DNA of 39,984 bases from Spirochaetia bacterium (GTDB taxonomy: Bacteria; Spirochaetota; Spirochaetia; Sphaerochaetales; Sphaerochaetaceae). The translations under genes and the position numbers were made by a program. The number at the start of each line of letters is the position of its first letter. Within the stretch, counting starts at the first letter, position 1. The notes beneath the pieces were generated by a model. It did not search any database and was not told the DNA's origin. It saw nothing but the letters and a program-made list of their open reading frames with translations. Location of the stretch: assembly GCA_900769955.1 (NCBI GenBank), contig CAAGIP010000011.1:1-39984 (forward strand), in the 5' to 3' direction. Positions 7,712 through 16,506 of the stretch are shown here, one piece after another.

Positions 7712-7747
7712 ATCGTGATATTACCCAATTGGGCACTCCCTTTACAA
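7712..7747 (-). promoter_or_regulatory. rnz promoter with palindrome in the spacer
   Basis: On the minus strand TTGTAA (7742-7747) and TAATAT (7718-7723) are 18 bp apart. The -10 box ends 6 nt before the ATG. The spacer contains the perfect 10-bp palindrome CCCAATTGGG (7724-7733), a likely operator position. Confidence 0.5.
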
Positions 7748-7753
7748 GGCATG

Positions 7754-8887
7754 TCAGAGCACGCTCCTCACGTCGGAGAAGATCATTTTCCTAAGCGAAA
7801 CCCTGAGAGACACCACACTGGTCAGGAGCAGGGCCAGGGCCAGAAGAACAAGTGTTACATACGGCACCCTCACATCAAAGGAGAGGACGTAGTTTGAAAG
7901 AAACGGGTACTCGGCACTGTCAAGTCCCGCGATAACGGGCATTATTACATGGCTGAATACGATGCCGAGCATCATTCCGGCCGCCAGTGCGATCACGACG
8001 ACATTTATCGTGATTCGCCTGTATGCGGCGGCTATATCGGATCTCGAGAATCCCAGAAGCATTATCCCTGCGATCTCCCTCCTGTCACGTTCCACATACT
8101 CACTTGAAATGGAAAGTGAGAAGAAGCCCGCAAGCAGGGCGACAAGGATCACGATTGCATCAAGCAGCGCGACTGAGCGGATTATATTGTCGTAGATGGA
8201 TGCATAAATCTCCTTATAGCTTCCCGCACTGTATCCCTTCCCCTTCAGGATGGAAAGAAGCTCATCCTCCCTGTCAGTGTAGATCTCCGTATCCGCTTCC
8301 GATGAAGTAAGGCGTCTTGATGAGAAGACAAGGTGAGCGTCAAACTCCCCATAGCCTGAGTGGTAGAGTCCTTCGACGAAGCAGAAGACGGGGCGGGTGC
8401 GTCCCGCTTCCTCATCCCAGATCAGAAGTGAGATGCGTCCTCCCAGCTCTGTATTGAGTTCTTTAGCCAGAGTCTTTGAAAGTATTACGCCCTCGAGGGT
8501 CGTATTGTTCTCGCACCTTTCAAGATTCAGCACATCGCACTTTGCGTCAAAGAAGTATTCATCATCCACCCCCTTTACCTGAACAAGTGCCGATGAGGAT
8601 GCGCCTGCGGCGATGGCAGAGCCTGTTTCAACGGAAAAAGCCCTCTCACCTTCCCTGAGAAGTGATGGATCGATATCGGAATATACCGTGATGTTGCCGC
8701 TTCCAAGGTTCACGAGCGTATCCTCCATCGCTTCAGACATCGAGGACACGAAGATAAGCGCGAATGTCAGGATTGCGGAAATGAAGACGATGAGAAGGGA
8801 TGGAAGGTATGAGCGGATAATCCAGAGCACACTCTGCCCATGCCCCGTCTTTCTTCTCACATACAGTCTCAGCGCTTCATTTTTCAT
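7754..8887 (-). CDS. ABC transporter permease, FtsX/MacB type
   Basis: 377 residues from ATG 8887, which overlaps the end of the ATPase gene by 11 nt; the longer frame to 9070 lies wholly inside the ATPase gene and is rejected. It has an N-terminal membrane segment (about residues 26-48), a large extracytoplasmic domain, then three membrane segments (about 240-265, 290-315, 340-365), the FtsX/LolE/MacB layout. With the ATPase and a second permease it forms a heteromeric mechanotransmission-type exporter, plausibly for lipoproteins, lipids or peptides. Substrate unknown. Confidence 0.87.
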   Translation of the reverse strand: MKNEALRLYVRRKTGHGQSVLWIIRSYLPSLLIVFISAILTFALIFVSSMSEAMEDTLVNLGSGNITVYSDIDPSLLREGERAFSVETGSAIAAGASSSALVQVKGVDDEYFFDAKCDVLNLERCENNTTLEGVILSKTLAKELNTELGGRISLLIWDEEAGRTRPVFCFVEGLYHSGYGEFDAHLVFSSRRLTSSEADTEIYTDREDELLSILKGKGYSAGSYKEIYASIYDNIIRSVALLDAIVILVALLAGFFSLSISSEYVERDRREIAGIMLLGFSRSDIAAAYRRITINVVVIALAAGMMLGIVFSHVIMPVIAGLDSAEYPFLSNYVLSFDVRVPYVTLVLLALALLLTSVVSLRVSLRKMIFSDVRSVL

Positions 8888-9563
8888 TGAGAACGAGCCC
8901 CTTGTGGGTAAGAGTGTATGATGTCGTGCATCTGGCGGCAAATACCGGGTTATGCGTGACGAGAACAAGTGCGGCTCCCCTCTTTGCGGCAGCAGACAGA
9001 AGGAGATTCTCAGTAAAGGCGGCACTGTCCTCATCAAGTGCACCGGTTGGCTCATCGGCAAAGATGACACCTGGAGATGTTACAAGCGCCCTTGCGATCG
9101 CGGTGCGCTGACGCTCACCTCCGCTGAGCTGGGACGGACGGTGCTTCATCCTCTCCTCAAGGCCGAGGGATTCAAGTATCGCCTCGGCTCCGGTTCGAGC
9201 TTCCTTCCTGCTTTTCTTCTGGTTCAAAAGAGGGAACATGACGTTTTCAAGCGCGGAAAAATCCTCAAGCAGCAGACTGTTCTGAAATACAAAACCCATC
9301 ACTGATGCCCTGAGCTGACTCAGCTCACTGTCCTTAAGGTGAGAGCAGTCGCGTCCTGAATAGATGACACGCCCTTCCGTCGGGCGGTCGATCAGGGCGG
9401 CGATCGATAAAAGCGTGCTCTTTCCTGACCCACTCTTTCCCACTATCGACACACTCTCGCCTTTTCTGACGGAGAGGTTAATGTCTTTCAGTATCTCAAG
9501 GCTTTCCGATGCCATGGAAAAGCTCTTGGATATGTTCTCAAGTCTGAAGATCTCATCGTTCAT
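8877..9563 (-). CDS. ABC transporter ATPase, LolD/MacB type
   Basis: A 228-residue cytoplasmic ATPase. Walker A GKSGSGKST (residues 42-50), Q-loop in the FVFQNSLL segment, signature LSGGERQRT, Walker B ending FADEPTGALD, and the switch His in VTHNP are all present, so it should be active. Length and motifs match LolD/MacB/FtsE-type partners of FtsX-fold permeases. It overlaps both flanking permease genes (4 and 11 nt), suggesting a stoichiometric, translationally coupled complex. Confidence 0.93.
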   Translation of the reverse strand: MNDEIFRLENISKSFSMASESLEILKDINLSVRKGESVSIVGKSGSGKSTLLSIAALIDRPTEGRVIYSGRDCSHLKDSELSQLRASVMGFVFQNSLLLEDFSALENVMFPLLNQKKSRKEARTGAEAILESLGLEERMKHRPSQLSGGERQRTAIARALVTSPGVIFADEPTGALDEDSAAFTENLLLSAAAKRGAALVLVTHNPVFAARCTTSYTLTHKGLVLNEK

Positions 9564-10663
9564 ACGCTGTTAAGTACCTCCCTTACCGCACCTTCCTTAA
9601 GCTGACGCACAAAGAAGTGGACATAGGAAAGGACGGAAACAAGTGTGAATCCTGCCCAGAGTGCGGGAAGGACGGAAGTATCGAGTATAAGGCTCCCCTT
9701 TGCAAAGAGAGGGACCATGTATGGAATTGCCTGAAGAAAGAGCCTTGCAAGGAGTGCTCCGAGTGCAAATGAAAAACCTGTCATCATTACAGCCATCATT
9801 GCCGCGATAAATGCGATGTCCCGTCCCCTGTAGCCCATCAGAAAGAGCGATACAAGCTCACGCTTCTTGACTGCCGCAGTGACGGATGCATTCTGAACTA
9901 CCTGCACGAAGACGACAAGATAGAGCGACATTAAGAGGAGGCTCATCACGTTCTTCTCCACAAGCATCGCGCCGTAAAGACTTGCCTCACTCTCCTTCCA
10001 GGTTATCACGGTTCCGGCTCCAAGATCTTCAAGGCTTCTTACAAGCTCATCCTCACTGATGCCGAAGGGAATGAATGCAACATAGCGATGGGCAGATGAA
10101 GGAGCTGCTTCCAGCGGAAGGAACACGGCTGACATGTCGAATTCACTTCCCAGCGCCGTCTGGAACGTACCGTAGGAACCGTAGGTTCTCGTCTTCGGTG
10201 CGATTTTCGCAACCTTTCCTTCCTCAAGCGTCGTCAGGGACACTTCCCCTCCCTTTGAGGACAGATAGAGTCTGTATGGTATCAGAAGTCTTTCTCCGAC
10301 GCCCCCATTCGTGACAAGACCACCCTCATAGTCTGATCCCACATAACGTACATTCACGGCACTTTCGCCCTGAGCTGTCTTCAGAAGCCCTTCTGCAGTC
10401 CTGTATTCAAAGACGATGGCGGAGTCGAAGAACTCCTCCTTAAGGGAAGAAGTATCAATGTCGGGATCCTTCACGACCACGGGAAATGACCTTATCTTCT
10501 TTATGTAGGTAAACCTGCTGTTCTGAAGATGATCCATGACGGAAAGCACTGAAAGCAGTACCATAGTGGAAAACACAAGCCCAAGTGCGATTCTTATGTT
10601 TCTTGAACGTTCCTTCCTGTCGGAAGTGAAGAGATAGCCCCTTACCACACGCATGCACTTCAT
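9560..10663 (-). CDS. ABC transporter permease, second FtsX-type subunit
   Basis: 367 residues with one N-terminal membrane segment (about 24-44), a long extracytoplasmic domain, and three C-terminal segments (about 240-260, 280-310, 325-355). It is the same fold as the 7754-8887 permease but clearly diverged, so the pair is probably a LolC/LolE-like heterodimer. It overlaps the ATPase gene by 4 nt and the upstream exported-protein gene by 4 nt. Confidence 0.85.
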   Translation of the reverse strand: MKCMRVVRGYLFTSDRKERSRNIRIALGLVFSTMVLLSVLSVMDHLQNSRFTYIKKIRSFPVVVKDPDIDTSSLKEEFFDSAIVFEYRTAEGLLKTAQGESAVNVRYVGSDYEGGLVTNGGVGERLLIPYRLYLSSKGGEVSLTTLEEGKVAKIAPKTRTYGSYGTFQTALGSEFDMSAVFLPLEAAPSSAHRYVAFIPFGISEDELVRSLEDLGAGTVITWKESEASLYGAMLVEKNVMSLLLMSLYLVVFVQVVQNASVTAAVKKRELVSLFLMGYRGRDIAFIAAMMAVMMTGFSFALGALLARLFLQAIPYMVPLFAKGSLILDTSVLPALWAGFTLVSVLSYVHFFVRQLKEGAVREVLNSV

Positions 10664-11559
10664 AGGACTTTCACCTCCAGGACCCTGAGGCCGTCACTGT
10701 CATAGGTGACAAGCGCGTATGGTGATGATGATCTGTAGACGGTCTCGGTTATACCATCCTTATTCTTTTCCCTCACCCGCTTCACTTCATCCCCGTCCTT
10801 TACCGTGAGCCTCATTCCTTCAGGAAGGTATTCGGTAATGGTCACTTCACTTCCACTGCGCTTTTCTTCCCTCACTAGTTCCCTGTCACTGTAGGAGTAT
10901 TCAGTGACAGTACCATCAGCAAAACGCCTTTCCATCAGAAGGCCCGTGACTGCGGAATAAACAAGCTCATCGGAGCCTTCCCTAACCGTTATTATGTCCC
11001 CTTCAGCTGAGTAACCGTCAGTACCGCTCTCTCTCAGGATAAGATCGGAAAGCACAGTGACCTTCACATCCTCCCCATCTGATGAGAAGGTGTAGCTGTC
11101 ACGGGATATGTACATGGGATCGGAAAAATCATCGCGTCTGAAGGAAGCAAGACCCGACGAAGGGGAGTAATCATATTCGATGATGGCAGTGACACTGCCG
11201 CCGGATACGTGTATGACTCGTTTCAGAACACCGTCCGGAGAGTATTCATAAAGCTCTTCATCAGTGCCTTCATCCGTTTCGGTGACGATACGCACAGGCT
11301 GTAGGGATCCGGAATAGGATACGCTTCGTCCCTTTTCCGTCACCGTCCTGATACCGTCCATTTCGCTCACGCGACGGACTTCCTCCCCGTCAAGGTATAG
11401 AACCTTCTCATTCCCATCGGTCTTAAGCTCATACCCGCTTCCCGTAAGGGATGTGAGCACACCCTTTTCCTGCATGAGCGCATTGCTCTCATGAAACTGG
11501 GCTGCACTGAGCATGGAAAGGGATAATGCGAGCATGGGGAAGAGAAGGCATCTCTTCAT
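10660..11559 (-). CDS. exported protein with YD-like strand repeats
   Basis: 299 residues. The start has a signal peptide (positive MKRC, hydrophobic core, cleavage probably after residue 19 or 20 at SAA). The rest is rich in short Tyr/Asp/Gly strands of the type YEYSPDG, IEYDYS and YTFSSDG, recalling YD/RHS or MORN-like antiparallel strands of periplasmic proteins. It lies between ftsY and the ABC exporter, overlapping the permease gene by 4 nt, so it may be the exporter's periplasmic partner or cargo. No lipobox cysteine is evident at the expected site. Function not recognised. Confidence 0.75.
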   Translation of the reverse strand: MKRCLLFPMLALSLSMLSAAQFHESNALMQEKGVLTSLTGSGYELKTDGNEKVLYLDGEEVRRVSEMDGIRTVTEKGRSVSYSGSLQPVRIVTETDEGTDEELYEYSPDGVLKRVIHVSGGSVTAIIEYDYSPSSGLASFRRDDFSDPMYISRDSYTFSSDGEDVKVTVLSDLILRESGTDGYSAEGDIITVREGSDELVYSAVTGLLMERRFADGTVTEYSYSDRELVREEKRSGSEVTITEYLPEGMRLTVKDGDEVKRVREKNKDGITETVYRSSSPYALVTYDSDGLRVLEVKVL

Positions 11560-11564
11560 GGCGT

Positions 11565-12443
11565 TCAGCCTTCGATACCGACCAGGGAATTGAGGAACTC
11601 CTCCCTGTCGAAGGGGTGGATATCCCTGTATGTCTCACCGGTTCCGACAAATGCGATCGGGAGCGAGAGCTGCTGACCGATCTGCACGAGGGCACCTCCC
11701 TTGGCTGCGGAGTCATACTTTGAAAGGATGACTCCGTCAAGGGGAACCGCATTGTTGAAGAGCATTGTCTGGCTGAGGCCGTTCTGTCCGGTAGTGGAAT
11801 CGATGACGATGAGCTTTTTGTAGTTCTCGCTCTTCACGCCGCGTCCGGCGATGACCTTGTTGATCTTCTGAAGCTCCCTCATCAGGTTTTCCTTATTGTG
11901 CATTCTGCCTGCAGTGTCCACAAGAATGATCTCCTCACCCTGTGTCATTGCCGATGTGACTGCATCATAGACGACGGCACCGGGATCGGAACCTGTCTTC
12001 TGCTTGACGATCCTTATACCGAGACGCTCCGCATGGATGTCCAGCTGGTCGACTGCCGCGGCACGGAAGGTATCGGCTGCTGCCAGCATGACCTTATACC
12101 CCTTGTCTGTATAGTACTGGGCAAGCTTTGCGATCGAGGTGGTCTTTCCCACTCCGTTGACGCCAAGCACCAGGAAAACGGTAAGCTCTCCCTTCTTCGG
12201 CACATACTCAAAGTCATGGACGTATTCGCTTAAGAGGCCCTTCATGATGCGCTGAAGATCCTCCACGCTCTTTGCCCTTTCTTCCTTTGCGGCCTTTCTC
12301 AGTGTCTCAATGACCTCATCGGTAAGTCTTGCTCCAAGATCCCCTTCGATGAGCGTGTCCTCAAGCTCCTCGAAGAAAGCCTCATCTATCTTTCTTGAAG
12401 TAAAAATATTCTTCAGTTTTTCCCTGAATTTTTTGAAAATCAC
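11565..12443 (-). CDS. ftsY: signal recognition particle receptor FtsY
   Basis: A GTPase that docks SRP-ribosome complexes at the membrane. 292 residues from GTG 12443; this start is favoured because AAGGAG lies 8 nt upstream and GTG overlaps the preceding stop (GTGA). The ATG at 12551 would lie deep in the upstream gene. N domain about 1-85, then the G domain with G1 (GVNGVGKTT), the RAAAVDQL segment, G3 (DTAGRM) and SKYDSAAKGG. It lacks the long acidic N-terminal extension of E. coli FtsY, as in many bacteria. Confidence 0.95.
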   Translation of the reverse strand: MIFKKFREKLKNIFTSRKIDEAFFEELEDTLIEGDLGARLTDEVIETLRKAAKEERAKSVEDLQRIMKGLLSEYVHDFEYVPKKGELTVFLVLGVNGVGKTTSIAKLAQYYTDKGYKVMLAAADTFRAAAVDQLDIHAERLGIRIVKQKTGSDPGAVVYDAVTSAMTQGEEIILVDTAGRMHNKENLMRELQKINKVIAGRGVKSENYKKLIVIDSTTGQNGLSQTMLFNNAVPLDGVILSKYDSAAKGGALVQIGQQLSLPIAFVGTGETYRDIHPFDREEFLNSLVGIEG

Positions 12444-13579
12444 AAGTAAGTCTCCTTGGCAGTTCTGTAATATTCTCCGCAGGTCTTTATCAGATTCATA
12501 AGGCTCACGACGCTCACTCCTGCGGTAAATGACGTCATTAACGGGCCCCATGTTTCCATTTTATCAGGATATATTTTCAAGAGCGATGATGAAACCGCAT
12601 AGAGGGAAAAACTTAAAAAGGTATCCCTCAGTGCACGGTAGAAATCATCCTTTGCTTCCTTAAGCCGGCCTTCACGCCCCATCCACTCAGGTCTCAGCGA
12701 GAGTGCGCTGACAGGCGGAGTTGATGAGGAGAGCTGGTAGGTATCACTCAGGAACCCGGGCTTTGAAAGTGAGAGGATTACGTTGTCCTCATCGCTTTTT
12801 ACTGAAAGCGGAAGTGAGACACCATCCAGTGCGAACACGGAAAGAGATGCATCGTACGGGATGCTGAAAAGCGTGTACGTCCTTTCTGTTCCTTCCATGG
12901 TTTCAGAAAAAAGTGATACTTCCTCACCTGCTTCGACGGTATATGCAATGCCATCACTCTCATACTCTCCGGGAAGTACGGGCTTAAGGTGCCCGCCTTC
13001 ACGCCTTATGAATCCCGCACCATCAAAGTAGAGCTCATGAAAGCGCAGTGTGAACTCATCATAAAGCTCAGGAGGTGAGTTTTTAATGTGGGCAGTTGAG
13101 ATGAAAGGCCTGACCTGAGGGTCTGAAATGAATGAATCAAGAAAGACGATCTGACCTTCACTTTCGCTTCTGAAGATGATCATGAGGTCGAGATCCTCAT
13201 GATTTCTTACATACTCCAGCGCCCTTTCATCGAGGTCTTCGAAGAGAGTCCTGATCCTCTCATCGGGAGTGACTGTGACGAACTCTGTCTTATCAGGACC
13301 CGAAAATTCCAGGTCCTTCCGCTCCTCACGCTCCTTCTCGCTTATGAGAAGTGAATGATCTTTTTCCTTTGCCTGCTTTTCCGCATCTTTTTCAAGCCGC
13401 TCTTTAACGGCACTCTCAAGATAATCGGATCTGATACCCGCATCCGTATATGCGGAAAGTGAGGCCTTAACGTCCTCTTCCAGATAGGAGGGAACGCCGT
13501 AAAGCCCCACTCTGAGTGCCTCAGAATAAAGAGGCACGGCAATAAGTATCAAAAGCAGGAAAAGGATACTCTTTCTCAA
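12440..13579 (-). CDS. exported protein, unknown function
   Basis: 379 residues with a clear signal peptide (residues 1-18, MRKSILFLL then a hydrophobic stretch, cut near YSEA). A charged helical region (45-95, Lys/Glu-rich) is followed by mixed strands (100-290), one segment of which resembles a PEGA-like beta repeat (about 235-275). Two weakly hydrophobic helices near 310-365 could touch the membrane. It overlaps prfB and ftsY by 4 nt on either side, so it is embedded in an essential operon. Family not recognised. Confidence 0.75.
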   Translation of the reverse strand: MRKSILFLLLILIAVPLYSEALRVGLYGVPSYLEEDVKASLSAYTDAGIRSDYLESAVKERLEKDAEKQAKEKDHSLLISEKEREERKDLEFSGPDKTEFVTVTPDERIRTLFEDLDERALEYVRNHEDLDLMIIFRSESEGQIVFLDSFISDPQVRPFISTAHIKNSPPELYDEFTLRFHELYFDGAGFIRREGGHLKPVLPGEYESDGIAYTVEAGEEVSLFSETMEGTERTYTLFSIPYDASLSVFALDGVSLPLSVKSDEDNVILSLSKPGFLSDTYQLSSSTPPVSALSLRPEWMGREGRLKEAKDDFYRALRDTFLSFSLYAVSSSLLKIYPDKMETWGPLMTSFTAGVSVVSLMNLIKTCGEYYRTAKETYL

Positions 13580-14680
13580 ACTTCCTGTTCCTTGACCCAG
13601 TTGAGATATGTCTCGATGAACTGATCGAGGTCTCCGTCCATGACGGCATTGATGTTACCGACCTGAACACCTGTCCTGTGGTCCTTGACCATGGTATATG
13701 GCTGGAAGACATAGCTCCTTATCTGGGAGCCCCAGGAGATGTCCTTCTTCGCGATCGCATTCTTCTGATGCTCCTCCTCCCTCTGCTTCTGGTAGTACTC
13801 ATAGAGTCTGGAGCGAAGCATCTTGAATGCCACATCCTTGTTCATGAACTGGCTTCTTTCATTCTGACACTGAACGACGATACCGGTCGCATAGTGCGTG
13901 ATTCTGACGGCCGAGTCCGTCTTGTTGACGTGCTGTCCGCCTGCACCTCCTGCCCTGTATGTATCAAGGCGGTAGTCCTCAGGCTTGAGCTCGATCTCGA
14001 TGTCATCGTCGATGACGGGTGAAGCGTATACACTGGTGAATGATGTGTGTCTTCTCTTCTGTGAGTCAAACGGAGAGATTCTGACAAGGCGGTGCACGCC
14101 TGCTTCTCCCTTGAGGTAACCGAAGGCATATGCTCCGCTCACGCGCACCGTCGCGCTCTTTATTCCGCCCTCGTCCTCCAGAAGGTCAAGCACTTCACTC
14201 TTGAAGCCATGACGCTCACACCATCTGAGATACATCCTTAAAAGCATGTTAGCCCAGTCGCACGCTTCCGTTCCGCCTGCGCCCGCGTGAATCGAGAGGA
14301 ACATGTCGTTCTTATCGAACTTTCCGTCAAGCAGTGTCTTAAGCTTTAAAGGCCTGTACTGTGCGTCTATCTGATCGATCTGGGCACAGAGCTCAGCTTC
14401 AAGTTCCGGGTCTTCCTCACCTGAATACAGCTCGATGAGTTCCCCCACATCGTCGATCTCCTTGATGAGATCCTTCCAGGGGTAGTAGCTGTCCTTGAGG
14501 GAATTGAGTTCTGCAAACACTTTCTCGGCATTCTGCTTGTCATCCCAGAATCCGGGTTCGAGTGTCTTCTTTTCCGTTTCAGCTATTTTATCAGTGATCC
14601 CGGAGGAGTCAAAGACGCCTCCATACGTTATAGGCTTCTTCTTTTACCGTATCGTAAACGGACTTATTGTGTAAAAACAT
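13576..14680 (-). CDS. prfB: peptide chain release factor 2, with programmed +1 frameshift
   Basis: Ends translation at UGA and UAA. Two frames make one protein of about 367 residues (E. coli 365). Frame 0 begins at ATG 14680 after AAGGAG and gives 23 residues ending CTT TGA (TGA at 14609-14611). Frame +1 then reads GAC onward (344 residues). The slip site has the internal Shine-Dalgarno-like GGAGG (14618-14622) at the same distance from CTT-TGA-C as in E. coli. The codon-reading motif SPF and the catalytic GGQ (in GAGGQHVNK) are present. RF2 levels are therefore self-regulated. The ATG lies 17 nt inside the upstream GH57-like gene. Confidence 0.96.
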
Positions 14681-16505
14681 TTTTCTTCTCCTTATTATCC
14701 ATTATCCTTGTTATGATATTAAATGTATAAACGCTATCCTTCTCAATGTCCAGCTCAAACATTAAATCGGCACGTGTGCATAGGTAGAACTGCTCCGAGC
14801 CTAACGTGGTAACCTCGGTCTGGAAGCGGTTTTCCTCCCTCACGCTGAACTCGGCGGAGCTTGCAAACGAAAGCACCACGGAGCGCTGTGAATCTGAAAA
14901 CCTCACGTTCCTGATCGCATTGAGGGACTCTCCCATCAGGGGACCCCTCTTCTGGTCATAGCTGTATGCGAAGGCCCCGGGAAGCGTGAAGTAAACCCTT
15001 GAAAGGTATGAACCCTTTATGGGTTTGTCACCTGTATTGTAAACGGTTACCGAGAGATGCAGGTTCTGGCTGGTCATTCGGTAGTGCTTCGTGATCTGGA
15101 AGTCTTCCGCTTCATGGACGAAGTTGTACTCGCTCCGGCTCTTTCCGACCGCTTCCGCCTCGAAGAGCACATCCCTGAGGTCATGTCTTTCTCCGTTAAT
15201 CGTGATTACATCGGTAAAGGAGCGCTTCTTCTCCTGACTTACCGTTTCCTTGTTCCAGGGAGAGACTGTGTCGAAGACATTCAGAAGCAGCTCGCGTGAA
15301 GAGTATTCATGAAGGCTTGCTCCCCTTATCGAAAATACAGCTGAAGCACTCTTTGAAGCACAGAAGAGTTCATCCACACCATCATCATCTATGTCGGCAG
15401 AGGCTGGTCTCACCCCGCACTCCGAGAGCATGTTCTCACACTCAAGCAGCGTCTGGTAGTAAGCTCTGTGCTCACTGAGACGGAGATTCGATGCATTGGT
15501 GTCACATAGGAACATAGTACCTGCAGGTATCGTCGAAAGGCGGTCGGTAACGCTCTTTTTGAGCGTCCTGTCTTTCCTGAACTCCGCAGCGCACTCTGAG
15601 AGCGCATTGACGCGGTTGAGGTAGTAACGGTAGTTTCCGTCCTTCACGAGCGCTTCGGGAAATGAGCGGAGGGTACCGGAAGATGCATCCCTGCCGTACC
15701 AGCCGTGCTCAAGATATCCCACCTGATGAGGCTCAAGCTGGTGGGGAAGCATAAGAACTGCTCCCCTTCTCAGGGCGGCATCGAACACAGATGTGATCAC
15801 GAGATGGAGGCGCTCATCATCCTCCCTGTTGTAGGAAGCACCCTGACATAGCTGGTCCAGGTTTATCATGAAGACAAGCTCATCATCCTCGGATGCGGAA
15901 AGCACCGCACTTTCCAGTCCCCCGATGAGCTCATCGAGAGTTATCTCGTTCTGTCCGTACATGCTGACAAGGCGTGAAGCGGCATCTGCTGCAGGTATGA
16001 CGTCAATGCGTTTACCGAGCTCGGTCATTCTGAAGGGACCTGCGGCACATACTGATTTGCTCACCGCGTTGTACGATGAAATGACTACCCTGTCCAGGGC
16101 AATTGTCTTCATTGCGGAAACGATCGCAGGGGACCAGATCTCCCCGTAGCACCAGAGTGAGGTCGCCCTGACTCCGTATGTCTTTCTGATGAGGGTCGTG
16201 TTCCTGTCGATTATCTGGGGACGGTCCTTCACAGGCATGAGGGGAAGGATTGTCTGGTTGTATGAAGACGTAAGCATCTCCACCCTGCCGTTTTTGGCAA
16301 GAGTGGAGATTAAAAGGTTCACTTCCGGTGTGTTCCGGGCCATGTATTTGATCATCGCGCTTGAAAGCGCTGCAGAGAGTGTCACGACGCCGGTGTTGTA
16401 CACATAGGTGAACACGGGTTTGATGATACAGCCCAGTGCCCGCTTGAAAACCGCGGGCGGCAGGGCCTGTGATGTCTGAGTGTAAATGCCCAGTGAAAGC
16501 TTCAT
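14664..16505 (-). CDS. GH57-like protein, probably catalytically inactive
   Basis: 613 residues. The N-terminal 350 residues follow the beta/alpha barrel pattern of GH57 4-alpha-glucanotransferases (segments RVEMLTSSYNQ and GVRATSLW), and the C-terminal part resembles the DUF1926 beta domain (DIDDDGVDELF, near residue 384). The nucleophile motif W-x-x-E-R-x-W-x-P reads WCYGEIWSP at 118-126, with Gly in place of Glu. The N-terminal HNHQP-type motif is YTQTS, and the acid motif (HDD) reads MIN. All three catalytic features are gone, so a glucan-sensing or structural role is more likely than catalysis. It starts 1 nt after the rnfB stop codon. Confidence 0.78.
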   Translation of the reverse strand: MKLSLGIYTQTSQALPPAVFKRALGCIIKPVFTYVYNTGVVTLSAALSSAMIKYMARNTPEVNLLISTLAKNGRVEMLTSSYNQTILPLMPVKDRPQIIDRNTTLIRKTYGVRATSLWCYGEIWSPAIVSAMKTIALDRVVISSYNAVSKSVCAAGPFRMTELGKRIDVIPAADAASRLVSMYGQNEITLDELIGGLESAVLSASEDDELVFMINLDQLCQGASYNREDDERLHLVITSVFDAALRRGAVLMLPHQLEPHQVGYLEHGWYGRDASSGTLRSFPEALVKDGNYRYYLNRVNALSECAAEFRKDRTLKKSVTDRLSTIPAGTMFLCDTNASNLRLSEHRAYYQTLLECENMLSECGVRPASADIDDDGVDELFCASKSASAVFSIRGASLHEYSSRELLLNVFDTVSPWNKETVSQEKKRSFTDVITINGERHDLRDVLFEAEAVGKSRSEYNFVHEAEDFQITKHYRMTSQNLHLSVTVYNTGDKPIKGSYLSRVYFTLPGAFAYSYDQKRGPLMGESLNAIRNVRFSDSQRSVVLSFASSAEFSVREENRFQTEVTTLGSEQFYLCTRADLMFELDIEKDSVYTFNIITRIMDNKEKKNVFTQ

Positions 16506-16506
16506 C

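Noticed and set aside
8888..9070. Longer N-terminus of the first ABC permease
   Set aside because: The extra 61 residues would lie inside the ATPase gene. The ATG at 8887 with the ATPase end as coupling site fits better, and the hydrophobic helix begins soon after it.
12444..12551. Longer N-terminus of FtsY
   Set aside because: It lies inside the upstream gene and contains no N-domain sequence. GTG 12443 has AAGGAG at 8 nt and a stop/start overlap.
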